Source of the DNA: an uncultured Lentisphaerota bacterium
Lineage (GTDB): Bacteria; Verrucomicrobiota; Lentisphaeria; Victivallales; GWF2-50-93
Direction of reading: 5' to 3'
NCBI GenBank assembly: GCA_903872565.1
Contig: CAIQLG010000410.1
Location: 1-59,304 of the forward strand
DNA length: 59,304 nucleotides
The notes under the pieces were generated by a model. It ran no database searches and had not been told where the DNA came from. It saw only the letters and a list, made by a program, of their open reading frames with translations. Made by a program: the position numbers and the translations under genes. Below, one piece after another: positions 17,589-26,432 of this stretch (position 1 is the first letter of the stretch; every line of letters starts with the position of its first letter).

Positions 17589-18503
17589 CTACCGGCTGAG
17601 AGAAAGCATTTTCTCGATTGGTTTTCTTGCGAGTTTCGCAATTTCATCCGGCACTTTAATTATGTGCTGCTTCTTTTCAAGAGAAAGGAGCACATCGTCG
17701 AGTCTGGTCATCTTCATGTTAGGGCACACCGCCTGCTCGGAAACTGGGATGAACTGTTTGTCAGGGTTCTCTTTTTCAAGACGGTAAATCAGGCCTGTCT
17801 CCGTGGCGACAATGACGCGTCTGGCATCCGTGTTCTTTGCAAACTTCATCATTCCGCCAGTGCTCAGCACTTCATCTGCAAGAGCAATCACATCTCCTGT
17901 GGATTCCGGATGGACAATTACTTTCGCGTCGGGAAATTCCCGCTTCCTCTTAAGTATCTGTTCCTTCGTTATTCTCATGTGGGTCGGGCAATATCCCGGC
18001 CATAGGACCATCTTTCTTCCAGTTTTTTTCGCGGTGTAGGCACCAAGATTCTTGTCGGGAACAAAAATAATCTCCTTGTCGACCGGAAGAGAAGATACAA
18101 TTTTTACAGCGTTCGCAGATGTGACACATACATCGCTTATGGCCTTTACCTCCGCAGTGCTATTGACGTAAGTGACAACAAGCGCGCCGGGATGTTTTTT
18201 CTTAAGTTCTCCGAGGGTCTTCGCATCCGCCATGTCGGCCATCGGGCATCCGGCGGCAAGAACAGGAAGCAGAACAGTTTTTCCAGGTGCGAGAATGGAG
18301 GCGGTTTCCGCCATGAAGGTGACACCGCAGAATACGATGATATCGCACTTCGACTCGGCGGCCTTGAAGCTAAGCTCCAGCGAGTCACCGGTGAAGTCTG
18401 CGATGTCCTGAACTTCCCCGAGCTGGTAATTATGCGCCAGGATAACCGCATTGAGCTTTTTTTTAAGCCCGCATATTTTTTCTGCCAAATTATTATTGTC
18501 CAT
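17589..18503 (-). CDS. nadA: Quinolinate synthase
   Basis: 304 residues. NadA condenses iminoaspartate with dihydroxyacetone phosphate to quinolinate in NAD synthesis, using a [4Fe-4S] cluster. Cluster cysteines appear in VFCGVTFMAE, WPGYCPTHMR and EQAVCPNMKMT. Other family landmarks are ILAHNYQLGEVQDIADFTGDS and VHPESTGDV. Length fits the short thermophile/Firmicute-like type. No nadB or nadC lies beside it. The four-helix-bundle cassette separates it from mnmA. Confidence 0.94.
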   Translation of the reverse strand: MDNNNLAEKICGLKKKLNAVILAHNYQLGEVQDIADFTGDSLELSFKAAESKCDIIVFCGVTFMAETASILAPGKTVLLPVLAAGCPMADMADAKTLGELKKKHPGALVVTYVNSTAEVKAISDVCVTSANAVKIVSSLPVDKEIIFVPDKNLGAYTAKKTGRKMVLWPGYCPTHMRITKEQILKRKREFPDAKVIVHPESTGDVIALADEVLSTGGMMKFAKNTDARRVIVATETGLIYRLEKENPDKQFIPVSEQAVCPNMKMTRLDDVLLSLEKKQHIIKVPDEIAKLARKPIEKMLSLSR

Positions 18504-18535
18504 GTCAAATTCACCTTTACTATTTGTTAATATCC

Positions 18536-18644
18536 TAATACGTCAGCCTTTATTGGGAATTATACTGTAGCCGCCTCCATGTTGGAGGCGAACACGGCCA
18601 ACATGGCCGTGGCTACAAATGTAACAACAAAAACTTGTACGCAT
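18536..18644. repeat. TGTAGCC palindrome element, copy 2
   Basis: This is the second full copy of the unit at 10686-10796. TAATACGTCAG opens it and ACTTGTACGCAT closes it, with the same TTTATTGGG, TGTAGCCGCC, ACACGGCCAACATGGCCG, TGGCTACA and AACAACAA blocks in order. Loop-facing bases have changed as pairs (CCCCC/GGGGG became CTCC/GGAG), which preserves the hairpin. It lies just upstream of nadA on the opposite side from its coding strand. Confidence 0.7.
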
Positions 18645-18741
18645 GACTTAATATCGGCTTTTTCCATGAATTTTCCATCTTGGAATAATTAATAGGCCAA
18701 ATACATGCACCACTTTAGTTGGAACATTTCCTGCTTGATAA

Positions 18742-18810
18742 ATTTATCCCAGAGAGATTATAGCGATTAGCCAGGGGTAAGCTCGTCCTCAACCACCGTC
18801 TAATGGCGAT
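18742..18810. repeat. Dispersed structured repeat, copy B
   Basis: TTTATCCCAGAGAGATTATAG, ATTAGCCAGGGGTAAGC and TCAACCACCGTCTAATGGCGATG follow the same order as the element at 8023-8175, with a shorter centre. It sits between two TGTAGCC palindromes in a 669-base gene-free stretch (18504-19172), which also carries two AAAATACAATT motifs (18979 and 19036) before the large secreted protein. Confidence 0.5.
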
Positions 18811-18899
18811 GAAAGGCAAGGCTGAGACAACACTCTTCAATATTATGCTAAACTTTTCCATAAATCCTCCATAAACTTAACCGGCTGCGCCGGGACTTA

Positions 18900-18950
18900 T
18901 GTAGCCGCCTCCATGTTGGAGGCGACACGGCCAACATGGCCGTGGCTACA
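18900..18950. repeat. TGTAGCC palindrome, core copy 3
   Basis: TGTAGCCGCCTCCATG through CATGGCCGTGGCTACA is a core-only copy of the 10.7 and 18.5 kb elements, without the TAATGCGT ends. A GGCTGCGCCGGG stretch precedes it; the same ACTTAACCGGCT-GCCGGGA context recurs downstream of the transposase at about 44848. Confidence 0.65.
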
Positions 18951-19172
18951 AGTTTCAAGCCATACGGCGTTCCTTCTGAAAATACAATTTCCTATACGAT
19001 TGAAGTAGCACATGCCTCTGGCTTGTGAACTTTAAAAAAATACAATTCCTGTGCGATCAAATTAAGATATAGTATTATCATAAAATAAACGTAATGAAAA
19101 TTGAATTTACTTAAATGCAAAGCTATAATTCTGAGAATATTCTTACGAGAAAGGGAGAGAGAGAATAAATAG

Positions 19173-22100
19173 ATGGATGCATTGTTTACAAGAATTTCTT
19201 CAATTATTATCTTTATGCTTCCATTCCTTTGCCTGCAAGCGACTACACTCAAAGCAGATGATGAGAAGGGAAAGGCTAATGAGCTTCCGAAGGTAGCGCT
19301 TATTCTTGGATTCAATCCCTCACCTGAAGCAGCCATAATTCAAAACATCTTAGGAACAATCCTTGAAAAAAAAGGATTTGCCCAGGTTGAGAGAAACCAG
19401 ATAGACAAGCTATTTCCCGAAGTCGAACTCAATTTTTCTGCGGAGAATGTGAAAGATCCAAGTTCTCAGAAATGGCTGGGAGCAGGAATACTGATTCTTA
19501 TCGGGGACAATGCAAAAGGCAAGTCGCTCTCAGTCATCGCGATGGAAACGGAAACAGGAAATGAACTTGCGAAAATCGCAGTTCCGGCTGACGCTAAATC
19601 ACCCGCACTCGACAACAAGCTGAAAGATTTTGCCGACAGCATAAGAAAAAAGCTCCAAGATAAATCCCGGGATTTGCCCACGGCCACGGTTCTTTATGTC
19701 ACCGACAACAGTACTTCGCTCAGGCTGAGAGATTTCCAGTCAGAAATAGAAAAACAGGTTGTCAAATTGCTGGAAGAAAAAGGCTACCTCATTCTTCGGC
19801 GGCAAAAGGCGTTCACGTTGTCAGAGGAAACCTCGCTGAGTTTCGCCGGTTTTATGAATCCTAACTTTACAGTTCTTCCCAAGCCATGCGATATTGGTGT
19901 CGCGATAAGCTACGAGGAAAAGCCTTCTGAAAAATTGGATTTTGAACACACTCCGGTATCGGTGTCGGTCGATCTTTTGATCGGTGCGGAATCCAAAAAC
20001 CTCAATCTCATTCTCACTCCACCGGAATTGTCGAAGATCAATGAAAAGATTGCTGACCAGATTCCAGCCGCGAGTGAATTCAAGGATAAATTCCTCGCAG
20101 ACCCCGAAGCCATGGCGGAAAAAAGGCGCACCGAGGCGAAGAAAATGCTCGACACGTTGCTGAAAAAATCTTCTGAACCGCTTGATGCACGGAGCGTTGA
20201 ACTCTGCCGCAGGATTATTTATCTTGACCCGCAAGCCAGGGACGCATATTATCTGCTTGCAAGATCTATCGGCATCGGATATGGTGGGTATGGTCATATT
20301 GATGACAGCGCTATCGAGGGAATTTCAGCCATGCGCAAATTTCTCGATTTTCCTGACGGTAATTTAGTGTGGCGGCATAGGGCATACCAACGTCTCATAG
20401 AGGCATATTCTAGTTTAATCTTGTACATAACTGGTAAGGATGATACAGCATTGCAGTTTTTCAACAATGAACTTGTCAGGATTGAAATTGAAAGGGTCAA
20501 TTGGATGGCAAAGTCGGCTCAGAGCAAGCATGGTGATAGTTTTACGTCAATTATGATATACAGGGTTCGGCCTACAGCGCTTCCCCCTGAAAAAGATCTG
20601 GCCTTGTATGACTGGGCGGCAAACGCTCTTGATGGGAACAATACAATCGACAATTATGACAGGGCAGTATATCATCTGAGTGCGGCAAACAAACTTGATG
20701 AGGCCAAAAAATATGACAAGGCGGCACAGCACCTGTATAAAAGTATGATGCTTGGAGGCCTTACCTCAGGGATTCTTTGCAGCGACCTTGGGAATCTTAC
20801 CACAGAGGGAAACGCCATACGCCTTTCAAAATACTTGGACAAAGATCAGGCGGAAGCATTAATAAATAAGGTCAGAGGATTACGTCCTCCCCCTCAGAAC
20901 AAGAGCATCGAGAGCCTGAAAGTGATGTATGGAGATTTCATGTCCACCTTGGGATCTAATCGCGATTCTCTTCACACTGTAGGAATTTTCTTTCTTTATG
21001 ATTATCGAAATCCTGAGCCGATAAATGATGCCAAGCTTGAAGCCGTGGCTATGCCGCCTGGAGTGAAATCATTAGGCAGGATATTCCTTCTCTCGGATTC
21101 GCTTTGGACGGTTGCAAACTCAGACAAAGTGGAACCATCTCTTTATTTTTACGGTCCAGCAAAAAAGCCTGAATGGAAAAAAATTTCTCTTCCGGCCGCC
21201 TGCCATAAATCTATTATAGATGTCAAACACGTTTGCCAAGCAGGCGATAATGTCTTCTGGGACGGCGACTACATTCCAAAGGATACTTCAAAACCGATGG
21301 ACCGGGAAAACACGCCTCCTGCGCAAAGCCTTATGGTTTACAATCTTAAAACAGGGAAGGCAGACTCTTACAGCCTCGAGGACGGCCTTCCTTCTGACTA
21401 TATTAAAGGCCTTTCCCCTGACAAAAGCGATCCGGGCGCCACTTGGGTCGTGACAGTAATATCCTCGGGCGGTCCAGAATGTTTCTTTTCCAAATTCAAG
21501 GATGGGCGTTTTTACATGAACGAAAAAAGCTTGAAAAGAACTTACGGTTCTGGTGTTGATCCTTTAAGTGTGACATTTGTCAATAATCTTATTTTTACCA
21601 CTGAATATGGTGAAGACGGTCTCTGGAGGGGAAAAGATGGCAATTTTGCGAAGATAATTGATGAGAAATGGAGATGCAAATTGCCAGTTCCAGATTTTTT
21701 CACCTCCTATTCTGATTCTCCGAAACCTTCTCAGAAACATATAGCTGTATCTGACGATAGGATTTTCGCCGCTACAGGCGGTGGTTTTTACGAACTTGAT
21801 CTGCAAGGAAATATTATTAAAAAGTGGTATCCTGACTGCTTTGTCTTCTGGGAAAATCTCTGCGGAATAATCAAGGGAAACTGTTCTCTGCCAGGCCAGC
21901 CAAATTCGCTCGTTCAGGATGACATCAATCCTAATCTCATCTGGCTTGTGAAACTACAACCTGAGAACACGAAGAATTCGCCTCAATATATTACTGCATA
22001 TGATTCTAAAACTGGCAAATGGTCCAAGCCGATTCGGATTGAAGGAAAAGATTATCAAGGGCAACCCCTTGGTGACTACTGGTATTTTGCCGCGGACAAT

Positions 22101-22337
22101 ACATTCTGCCGTATACCGAAATCCGAATGGAACTGCGATTTGTCTTTCAATTCGAAGGCCGAGCCAGAATTCATTGTCGCGGATACTCTCCACGGACGAG
22201 CATCCAAGGCGCTTTTAAAGAAAGATTTTGCGGAAACTGAAAAATTATTGAAGGAGGCAGTCGAAAAAAATATTGCGCCTAATATAACCAATTCTATGCT
22301 CCAGAAACTTCCGGAGTTAAGAAAAAAAGATCAATGA
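19173..22337 (+). CDS. Large secreted protein: paired CsgG-like modules, helical region and beta-propeller-like region
   Basis: 1054 residues with a signal peptide (MLPFLCLQATTLKA). Residues about 35-175 resemble a CsgG-like fold (ILGTILEKKGFAQVERNQID, WLGAGILILIGD). A second related module occupies about 175-310 (EIEKQVVKLLEEKGYLILRR). A helical, partly TPR-like part follows (LCRRIIYLDPQARDAYYLLA). Then come repeated strands with LSDSLWTVANS, GDNVFWDGDYI and DDRIFAATGGGFYELD, suggesting a beta-propeller around residues 620-980. A short TPR-like C-terminus ends it. It may be a periplasmic sensor or scaffold; the function is unknown. The start is the only ATG before the signal peptide, preceded by GGGAGAGAG. 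Confidence 0.7.
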   Translation: MDALFTRISSIIIFMLPFLCLQATTLKADDEKGKANELPKVALILGFNPSPEAAIIQNILGTILEKKGFAQVERNQIDKLFPEVELNFSAENVKDPSSQKWLGAGILILIGDNAKGKSLSVIAMETETGNELAKIAVPADAKSPALDNKLKDFADSIRKKLQDKSRDLPTATVLYVTDNSTSLRLRDFQSEIEKQVVKLLEEKGYLILRRQKAFTLSEETSLSFAGFMNPNFTVLPKPCDIGVAISYEEKPSEKLDFEHTPVSVSVDLLIGAESKNLNLILTPPELSKINEKIADQIPAASEFKDKFLADPEAMAEKRRTEAKKMLDTLLKKSSEPLDARSVELCRRIIYLDPQARDAYYLLARSIGIGYGGYGHIDDSAIEGISAMRKFLDFPDGNLVWRHRAYQRLIEAYSSLILYITGKDDTALQFFNNELVRIEIERVNWMAKSAQSKHGDSFTSIMIYRVRPTALPPEKDLALYDWAANALDGNNTIDNYDRAVYHLSAANKLDEAKKYDKAAQHLYKSMMLGGLTSGILCSDLGNLTTEGNAIRLSKYLDKDQAEALINKVRGLRPPPQNKSIESLKVMYGDFMSTLGSNRDSLHTVGIFFLYDYRNPEPINDAKLEAVAMPPGVKSLGRIFLLSDSLWTVANSDKVEPSLYFYGPAKKPEWKKISLPAACHKSIIDVKHVCQAGDNVFWDGDYIPKDTSKPMDRENTPPAQSLMVYNLKTGKADSYSLEDGLPSDYIKGLSPDKSDPGATWVVTVISSGGPECFFSKFKDGRFYMNEKSLKRTYGSGVDPLSVTFVNNLIFTTEYGEDGLWRGKDGNFAKIIDEKWRCKLPVPDFFTSYSDSPKPSQKHIAVSDDRIFAATGGGFYELDLQGNIIKKWYPDCFVFWENLCGIIKGNCSLPGQPNSLVQDDINPNLIWLVKLQPENTKNSPQYITAYDSKTGKWSKPIRIEGKDYQGQPLGDYWYFAADNTFCRIPKSEWNCDLSFNSKAEPEFIVADTLHGRASKALLKKDFAETEKLLKEAVEKNIAPNITNSMLQKLPELRKKDQ

Positions 22338-22348
22338 TGCGATTCAAA

Positions 22349-22586
22349 TTAACCACAGAGATTTATTTCATCAGGTATTTGCGTATTCATACTAATTTGC
22401 AATCAATGAAATAGCAATAACGTGTGTGGATTTGTTGTAGCCACGGCCATGTTGGCCGTGTTCGCCCCCAACATGGGGGCGGCTACAGTAGTTTTCACGG
22501 CACTTTATCGTCTTGTAATTTTATTGCAACTCGGCATCATTTGCCATTAGTAAAATATCTTCGTGTCTCAGTTTCTTTGTGGTTAA
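22349..22586. repeat. TTAACCAC-bounded element containing inverted TGTAGCC palindrome (copy 4)
   Basis: TTAACCACAGAG (22349-22360) and TTTGTGGTTAA (ending 22586) form inverted ends. Between them lies TGTAGCCACGGCCATG through GGGGCGGCTACA (22436-22487), the reverse-oriented core of the 10.7 kb palindrome. The right end also has the degenerate TCGTGTCTCAGTTTCTTTGTGG sequence seen as dispersed repeats in PVC genomes. It fills the gap between two convergent genes. Confidence 0.5.
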
Positions 22587-22609
22587 ATTGCAATTTCTAT
22601 GGGGTGAAT

Positions 22610-23284
22610 TTACTCAATAAGCTTTCGAATTTCCACAAATTGTACTTGAAGGTCGGTCAGATCTTTTTTAACAGCAGCGAGTTCCAGCTCGAGTTTGTCA
22701 ATGCGTTCATTTTCGGCCTGCACGATTATCCTGGACTTTTCAGGAGCCGGACCAGCGGCGGGAAGTTCATCAAACTTTGGTTCGCCGGAAAGCAGATGCG
22801 AGTAGCGAGGCTCTTTCCGTCCCGGCTGACGCGGCAGAAGTACGACAAGTGGCTCAGGTTGCCGCGATTTGAGAGCTTCCAGCACTTCTTCCACTGCGGC
22901 TATGCTCTCGAACGGAATCATTCGCGCCGCGCGGTTGCGAAGTTCGCCGGCGGTCTGCGGACCACGAACCAGCAGTTCGCAGAGCAATGCAAGCGCTGGA
23001 GTTTTCAATTCGAGTGTGCGATCCGCCTGATGGCCATATCGCATCATCCGGCCACCAGCCGGATTGGTCATCAAAGCCAATGTCTTATCCCGGAGACTGT
23101 CCAATGAGCGCACGACCGCCTGTTCATTGAGTTCCATGACCGGGTCACGGTTGGATTTCTGGTTGCAGGCGAGCGTAAGGGAATTCAAGGTGAGAGGATA
23201 GACATCCGGGGTCGTGATCTGTTTCTCGATCAGACATCCCAAGACCCGAGCTTCAACAACATTCAATTCATATGGCATCGGCAT
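22610..23284 (-). CDS. YceH family (DUF480 / UPF0502) protein
   Basis: 224 residues. The tandem winged-helix architecture of YceH is visible: LNVVEARVLGCLIEKQITTPD, YPLTLNSLTLACNQKSNRDP, then LCELLVRGPQTAGELRNRA and LEALKSRQPEPLVVLLPRQPGRKEPRY. A coiled-coil C-terminus (ENERIDKLELELAAVKKDL) ends it. Function is unknown in the family; the two winged helices suggest nucleic-acid contact. The coding sequence is clearly more GC-rich than the cupin and DUF4177 genes beside it, so acquisition by transfer is possible. Confidence 0.9.
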   Translation of the reverse strand: MPMPYELNVVEARVLGCLIEKQITTPDVYPLTLNSLTLACNQKSNRDPVMELNEQAVVRSLDSLRDKTLALMTNPAGGRMMRYGHQADRTLELKTPALALLCELLVRGPQTAGELRNRAARMIPFESIAAVEEVLEALKSRQPEPLVVLLPRQPGRKEPRYSHLLSGEPKFDELPAAGPAPEKSRIIVQAENERIDKLELELAAVKKDLTDLQVQFVEIRKLIE

Positions 23285-23351
23285 AACTCCTTCGGTAAAT
23301 GTTCATGATCTTTTGTTTTATAATTTCCGAAATCTGGTATCTGCGCCGACT

Positions 23352-23430
23352 GTCCTCTTTGTCTTCTATTTGCCGTCCTAATCGTCTTCTATGTCCTCTC
23401 TTAAAAAAGGTGCACGAAGACAAAGAGGAC
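23352..23430. repeat. Perfect 15-bp inverted repeat
   Basis: GTCCTCTTTGTCTTC (23352-23366) is matched exactly by GAAGACAAAGAGGAC (23416-23430). Further degenerate copies of GTCTTCTATGTCCTC and AGAGGACATTGAGGAC lie in and after it. The segment is a short-period, low-complexity repeat that can fold into a hairpin between yceH and the DUF4177 gene. Confidence 0.6.
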
Positions 23431-23514
23431 ATGACAACCAATAGAGGACATTGAGGACTGTGCGCTAAAATTAAATTCCTCTTTTGTTTTCATATGGTTG
23501 CCTACGTCGGTGAA

Positions 23515-23730
23515 TTATTTCACTTCGATCTCTCGCTCAAAGATAAGATCTGTATAGCCAGCAAAACCAGAACCAAGCGTTCCAATGGCTGGTGCGAATG
23601 CCTGCACGAACCGCCAACCGTCTTGCGCATTGGCAGTAATTTCCTGCCGGTAGTCATTGTTCGGCCTTCCTTCCCAAACACTACCGCCGAGTTTTACTGA
23701 AACAAACTTGTACTCGTATTTCTTTGCCAT
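23515..23730 (-). CDS. DUF4177 domain protein
   Basis: 71 residues with an AGGAG site 6 bases before ATG. The pattern KKYEYKFVSVKLGG then DGWRFVQAFAP and DLIFEREIE is that of DUF4177, a small beta-strand domain (tyrosine-rich first strand, then DGWxxV). It lacks membrane segments. The function is not known. It sits alone between an inverted repeat and the cupin gene. Confidence 0.78.
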   Translation of the reverse strand: MAKKYEYKFVSVKLGGSVWEGRPNNDYRQEITANAQDGWRFVQAFAPAIGTLGSGFAGYTDLIFEREIEVK

Positions 23731-23832
23731 CTCGTTACTCCTTTTCTGTACACCAAACTTTTAAAATTTGCCGCTGCGATTTTAGCGGTCGGCAAAATTT
23801 TCCTTGTTATACGACGATTTTGTTTCGGATTA

Positions 23833-24339
23833 TCATTTGTCTTTATCTTTCAAGGTATTCCATTTCTCCAATATCTTTTGTTCGCCTTTAAAATATTCTA
23901 CATTAGATTTCTTTTCAAATATCTCAAAAGATGGAGCAATTAATATTTTATCTGAATCTGGATATTCACATATATCGTGTCCAATAAATGTTCGAATGTC
24001 CATATATACACATGGTTCAGTTCCGTTGTTATAAAATTGATGTGCTCCTAATTCTCCCATTTCGCAAAACACCACATCTCCAGTTTCGACTTTTTCTAGC
24101 CCATCGAATGTACGCAAAGTCATTGAACCAGATACGACCATAAATAATTCTTCTGCAAATCGGTGGAAATGAAATGGTGCTGAAAATTGGCCAGGATTCA
24201 ATTGGCGCAAATCAAAATTTAGGTTTTTTGGTTTTATGCCTTTATTAATTCTTGATTGGTCCGTAAACAACCGAAAATTGTCGACTTTATTCGCTTCTAC
24301 TTTGAACTCTCGATCTATAGCTTTTAATTTTATTGCCAT
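23833..24339 (-). CDS. Cupin-domain protein
   Basis: 168 residues from ATG 24339, which has AAGGAG 8 bases upstream; the longer frame reaching 24456 has no site. The cupin core shows HFHRFAEELFMVVSG (the metal-binding HxH...E type) and ETGDVVFCEMGELGAHQFYN (second motif with Gly and His). Single-domain cupins serve as enzymes or small-molecule binders; the substrate is unknown. It is divergent from the kdp operon, separated by about 300 bases that hold the kdp control region. Confidence 0.82.
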   Translation of the reverse strand: MAIKLKAIDREFKVEANKVDNFRLFTDQSRINKGIKPKNLNFDLRQLNPGQFSAPFHFHRFAEELFMVVSGSMTLRTFDGLEKVETGDVVFCEMGELGAHQFYNNGTEPCVYMDIRTFIGHDICEYPDSDKILIAPSFEIFEKKSNVEYFKGEQKILEKWNTLKDKDK

Positions 24340-24550
24340 AGAAACATCTCCTTTCGGAATTAATTGATTTATTATTGTCGTATAACTGATTATCTGGAAT
24401 TCCTCTTCTGCCGGAAAATACACCGGAAAAGCCGACAAATCAAAAGGGAAATCCATCTGGAATCAGCCAGTTCTACTAAATTTTGCTTGGGAATGGCGGC
24501 TTTAGGCGGTCAATCTATACGTTTTTTTAGGATTTGTCTCTTTTCAAATT

Positions 24551-24588
24551 CTTAACGCGATCTTAACATCCTTTGGGCTTTTCTTAAC
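24551..24588 (+). promoter_or_regulatory. Helically phased CTTAAC direct repeats upstream of kdp (candidate KdpE site)
   Basis: CTTAAC occurs at 24551, 24562 and 24583, that is, with steps of 11 and 21 bases, about one and two turns of DNA. Direct repeats with 11-base phasing are the usual target of OmpR/PhoB-type regulators such as KdpE, which this operon encodes. The sites lie 58-95 bases upstream of the kdpF ATG, and AT-rich sequence suitable for a promoter follows (ATATATTTTTTTG, ATTATTTATAAAATG). KdpE binding is inferred. The rest of the gap (24340-24550) shows nothing notable. Confidence 0.45.
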
Positions 24589-24645
24589 ATATATTTTTTT
24601 GCAATGCAAATCATGATGCATTATTTATAAAATGAAGGAGTTCTT

Positions 24646-24735
24646 ATGGATACGACATTAATTATTTCACTGGTCATCTCGGCACTTATGCTGGGATATC
24701 TGTTTTTCGTAATGATTTATCCGGAGATGTTCTAA
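24646..24735 (+). CDS. kdpF: KdpF-like small membrane subunit
   Basis: 29 residues from ATG 24646, preceded by AAGGAG. It reads as a single hydrophobic helix (TLIISLVISALMLGYLFF) ending YPEMF, the usual size and place of KdpF, which stabilises the KdpABC complex in the inner membrane. The stop is two bases before the kdpA start. It is shorter than most gene callers report but well supported by its ribosome site and operon position. Confidence 0.8.
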   Translation: MDTTLIISLVISALMLGYLFFVMIYPEMF

Positions 24736-24737
24736 GT

Positions 24738-26423
24738 ATGAACTTGAACGATGTAATTCAGATTGCCCTGTTCATTGGCGTGTTCGGCACGTTCGCCTTT
24801 TTCCTTGGCAACTATATGGCAAATGTCTTTTCCGGACGGAAACATCTTCTGTCGTTTCTACGACCGCTGGAAAACTTCACATATAAAATATTGAAGATCG
24901 AGCATGAGCATCAGATGGGATGGAAGGAATATGCTTTTTCAGTAGGGATTTTCAGTGTATTCTCAATAATATTCCTTTTTGCGATTCTTGTGACTCAGAA
25001 GTGGTTGCCGCTGAATCCGCAGAAAATGATGAACCTCCCGTGGGATCTGGCGCTCAACACCTCGGTCAGCTTCGTGACCAATACAAACTGGCAGGCGTAC
25101 AGTGGAGAAGTCTCGCTGAGCTATTTTTCGCAGATGATGGGACTGACTGTCCAGAATTTCACAAGCACGGCAGTTGGAATGGCGTGCGCGCTAGTACTAA
25201 TCCGAGGCATCATCCGGAAGCGTGATCCTTCCGGAACAGCAGATTCCGGACTGGGAAATTTCTGGGTGGACATGACGAGAAGCATATACTATATCCTCCT
25301 CCCTCTTTCCTTCATATTGGCTCTCTTGCTTGTAAGCCAGGGAGTTATCCAGAATTTAAATCCATATGTCACGTGTACGACCATTGAAGGGGGAAGGCAG
25401 ATCATTCCGATGGGGCCTGTCGCAAGCCAGGTCGCCATCAAGCAGCTCGGAACCAACGGCGGTGGTTTTTTTGGTGCGAACTCCGCACATCCTTTTGAAA
25501 ATCCAGGGCAACTTTCAAATTTTCTTGAGCTGCTCGGGATAATCGTCATCTCTGCGGCATTTCCTTTCATGTATGGCAATCTGAGCGGAAAACGCAGACA
25601 GGGATATGTGATTTTCGGCACGATGCTTGCGCTGCTTGTGACGGGAATCGTCTTAGCCATGGTCGCAGAATATTCGCAAGGGACAATGGAGGGCAAGGAG
25701 ATGCGTTTCGGAAAGGCTGGATCCGTGCTGTGGGGAGTCGTGACTACGGCGACCTCATGCGGCGCCGTGAACGCGATGCATGACTCATTCGCTCCACTCA
25801 CGGGAATGATTGCCATGATAAACATCATGCTTGGGGAAGTCATTTTCGGAGGAGTCGGCTCAGGATTTTACGGCATGATACTCTTCGTCGTGATAACTGT
25901 GTTCATTGCCGGCCTCATGGTCGGCCGCAGCCCGGAATACATGGGCAAAAAGATCGAGGCGCTTGACGTCAAACTGTCAATGATCGGCATCATGGTACCC
26001 TCACTGGTGATCCTCATTTTTTCCGCCGCCGCGGTTCTTCTGCCTTCGGCGCTGGCGTCGCGGGCAAATTCCGGCCCCCATGGACTGTCCGAGATCCTGT
26101 ATGCTTTTTCCTCCGGTGCGGGAAACAACGGTAGCGCATTTGCCGGATTAAATGCAAATACTGTTTTCTACAATGTCTGCATATCCATTGCTATGCTGAT
26201 CGGGAGGTTCAGCGTGATTTTTCCGGTGCTTGCACTTGCGTCGAACCTTGCCGGGAAAAAGACAATACCTGCAAGCGAGGGGACATTTCCGACTGACACA
26301 GCGCTCTTCGCCATTCTTCTCTCAGGCGTCATCATTATTGTCGGCGGTCTGACACATTTTCCAGCGCTCGCCCTGGGGCCGATCCTTGAACATTTTCTTA
26401 TGCTGTCGGGCAGACTCATCTGA
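24738..26423 (+). CDS. kdpA: Potassium-transporting ATPase, potassium-binding subunit
   Basis: 561 residues, normal for KdpA, with about ten membrane helices. KdpA belongs to the potassium transporter superfamily and carries the selectivity-filter loops seen as VSFVTNTNWQAYSGE, QLGTNGGGFFGANSAHPFENP, TATSCGAVNAMHDSF and SSGAGNNGSAFAGL. It binds potassium on the outside and passes it to KdpB. It lies directly after kdpF and 9 bases before kdpB. Confidence 0.96.
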   Translation: MNLNDVIQIALFIGVFGTFAFFLGNYMANVFSGRKHLLSFLRPLENFTYKILKIEHEHQMGWKEYAFSVGIFSVFSIIFLFAILVTQKWLPLNPQKMMNLPWDLALNTSVSFVTNTNWQAYSGEVSLSYFSQMMGLTVQNFTSTAVGMACALVLIRGIIRKRDPSGTADSGLGNFWVDMTRSIYYILLPLSFILALLLVSQGVIQNLNPYVTCTTIEGGRQIIPMGPVASQVAIKQLGTNGGGFFGANSAHPFENPGQLSNFLELLGIIVISAAFPFMYGNLSGKRRQGYVIFGTMLALLVTGIVLAMVAEYSQGTMEGKEMRFGKAGSVLWGVVTTATSCGAVNAMHDSFAPLTGMIAMINIMLGEVIFGGVGSGFYGMILFVVITVFIAGLMVGRSPEYMGKKIEALDVKLSMIGIMVPSLVILIFSAAAVLLPSALASRANSGPHGLSEILYAFSSGAGNNGSAFAGLNANTVFYNVCISIAMLIGRFSVIFPVLALASNLAGKKTIPASEGTFPTDTALFAILLSGVIIIVGGLTHFPALALGPILEHFLMLSGRLI

Positions 26424-26432
26424 GGTTGAACC

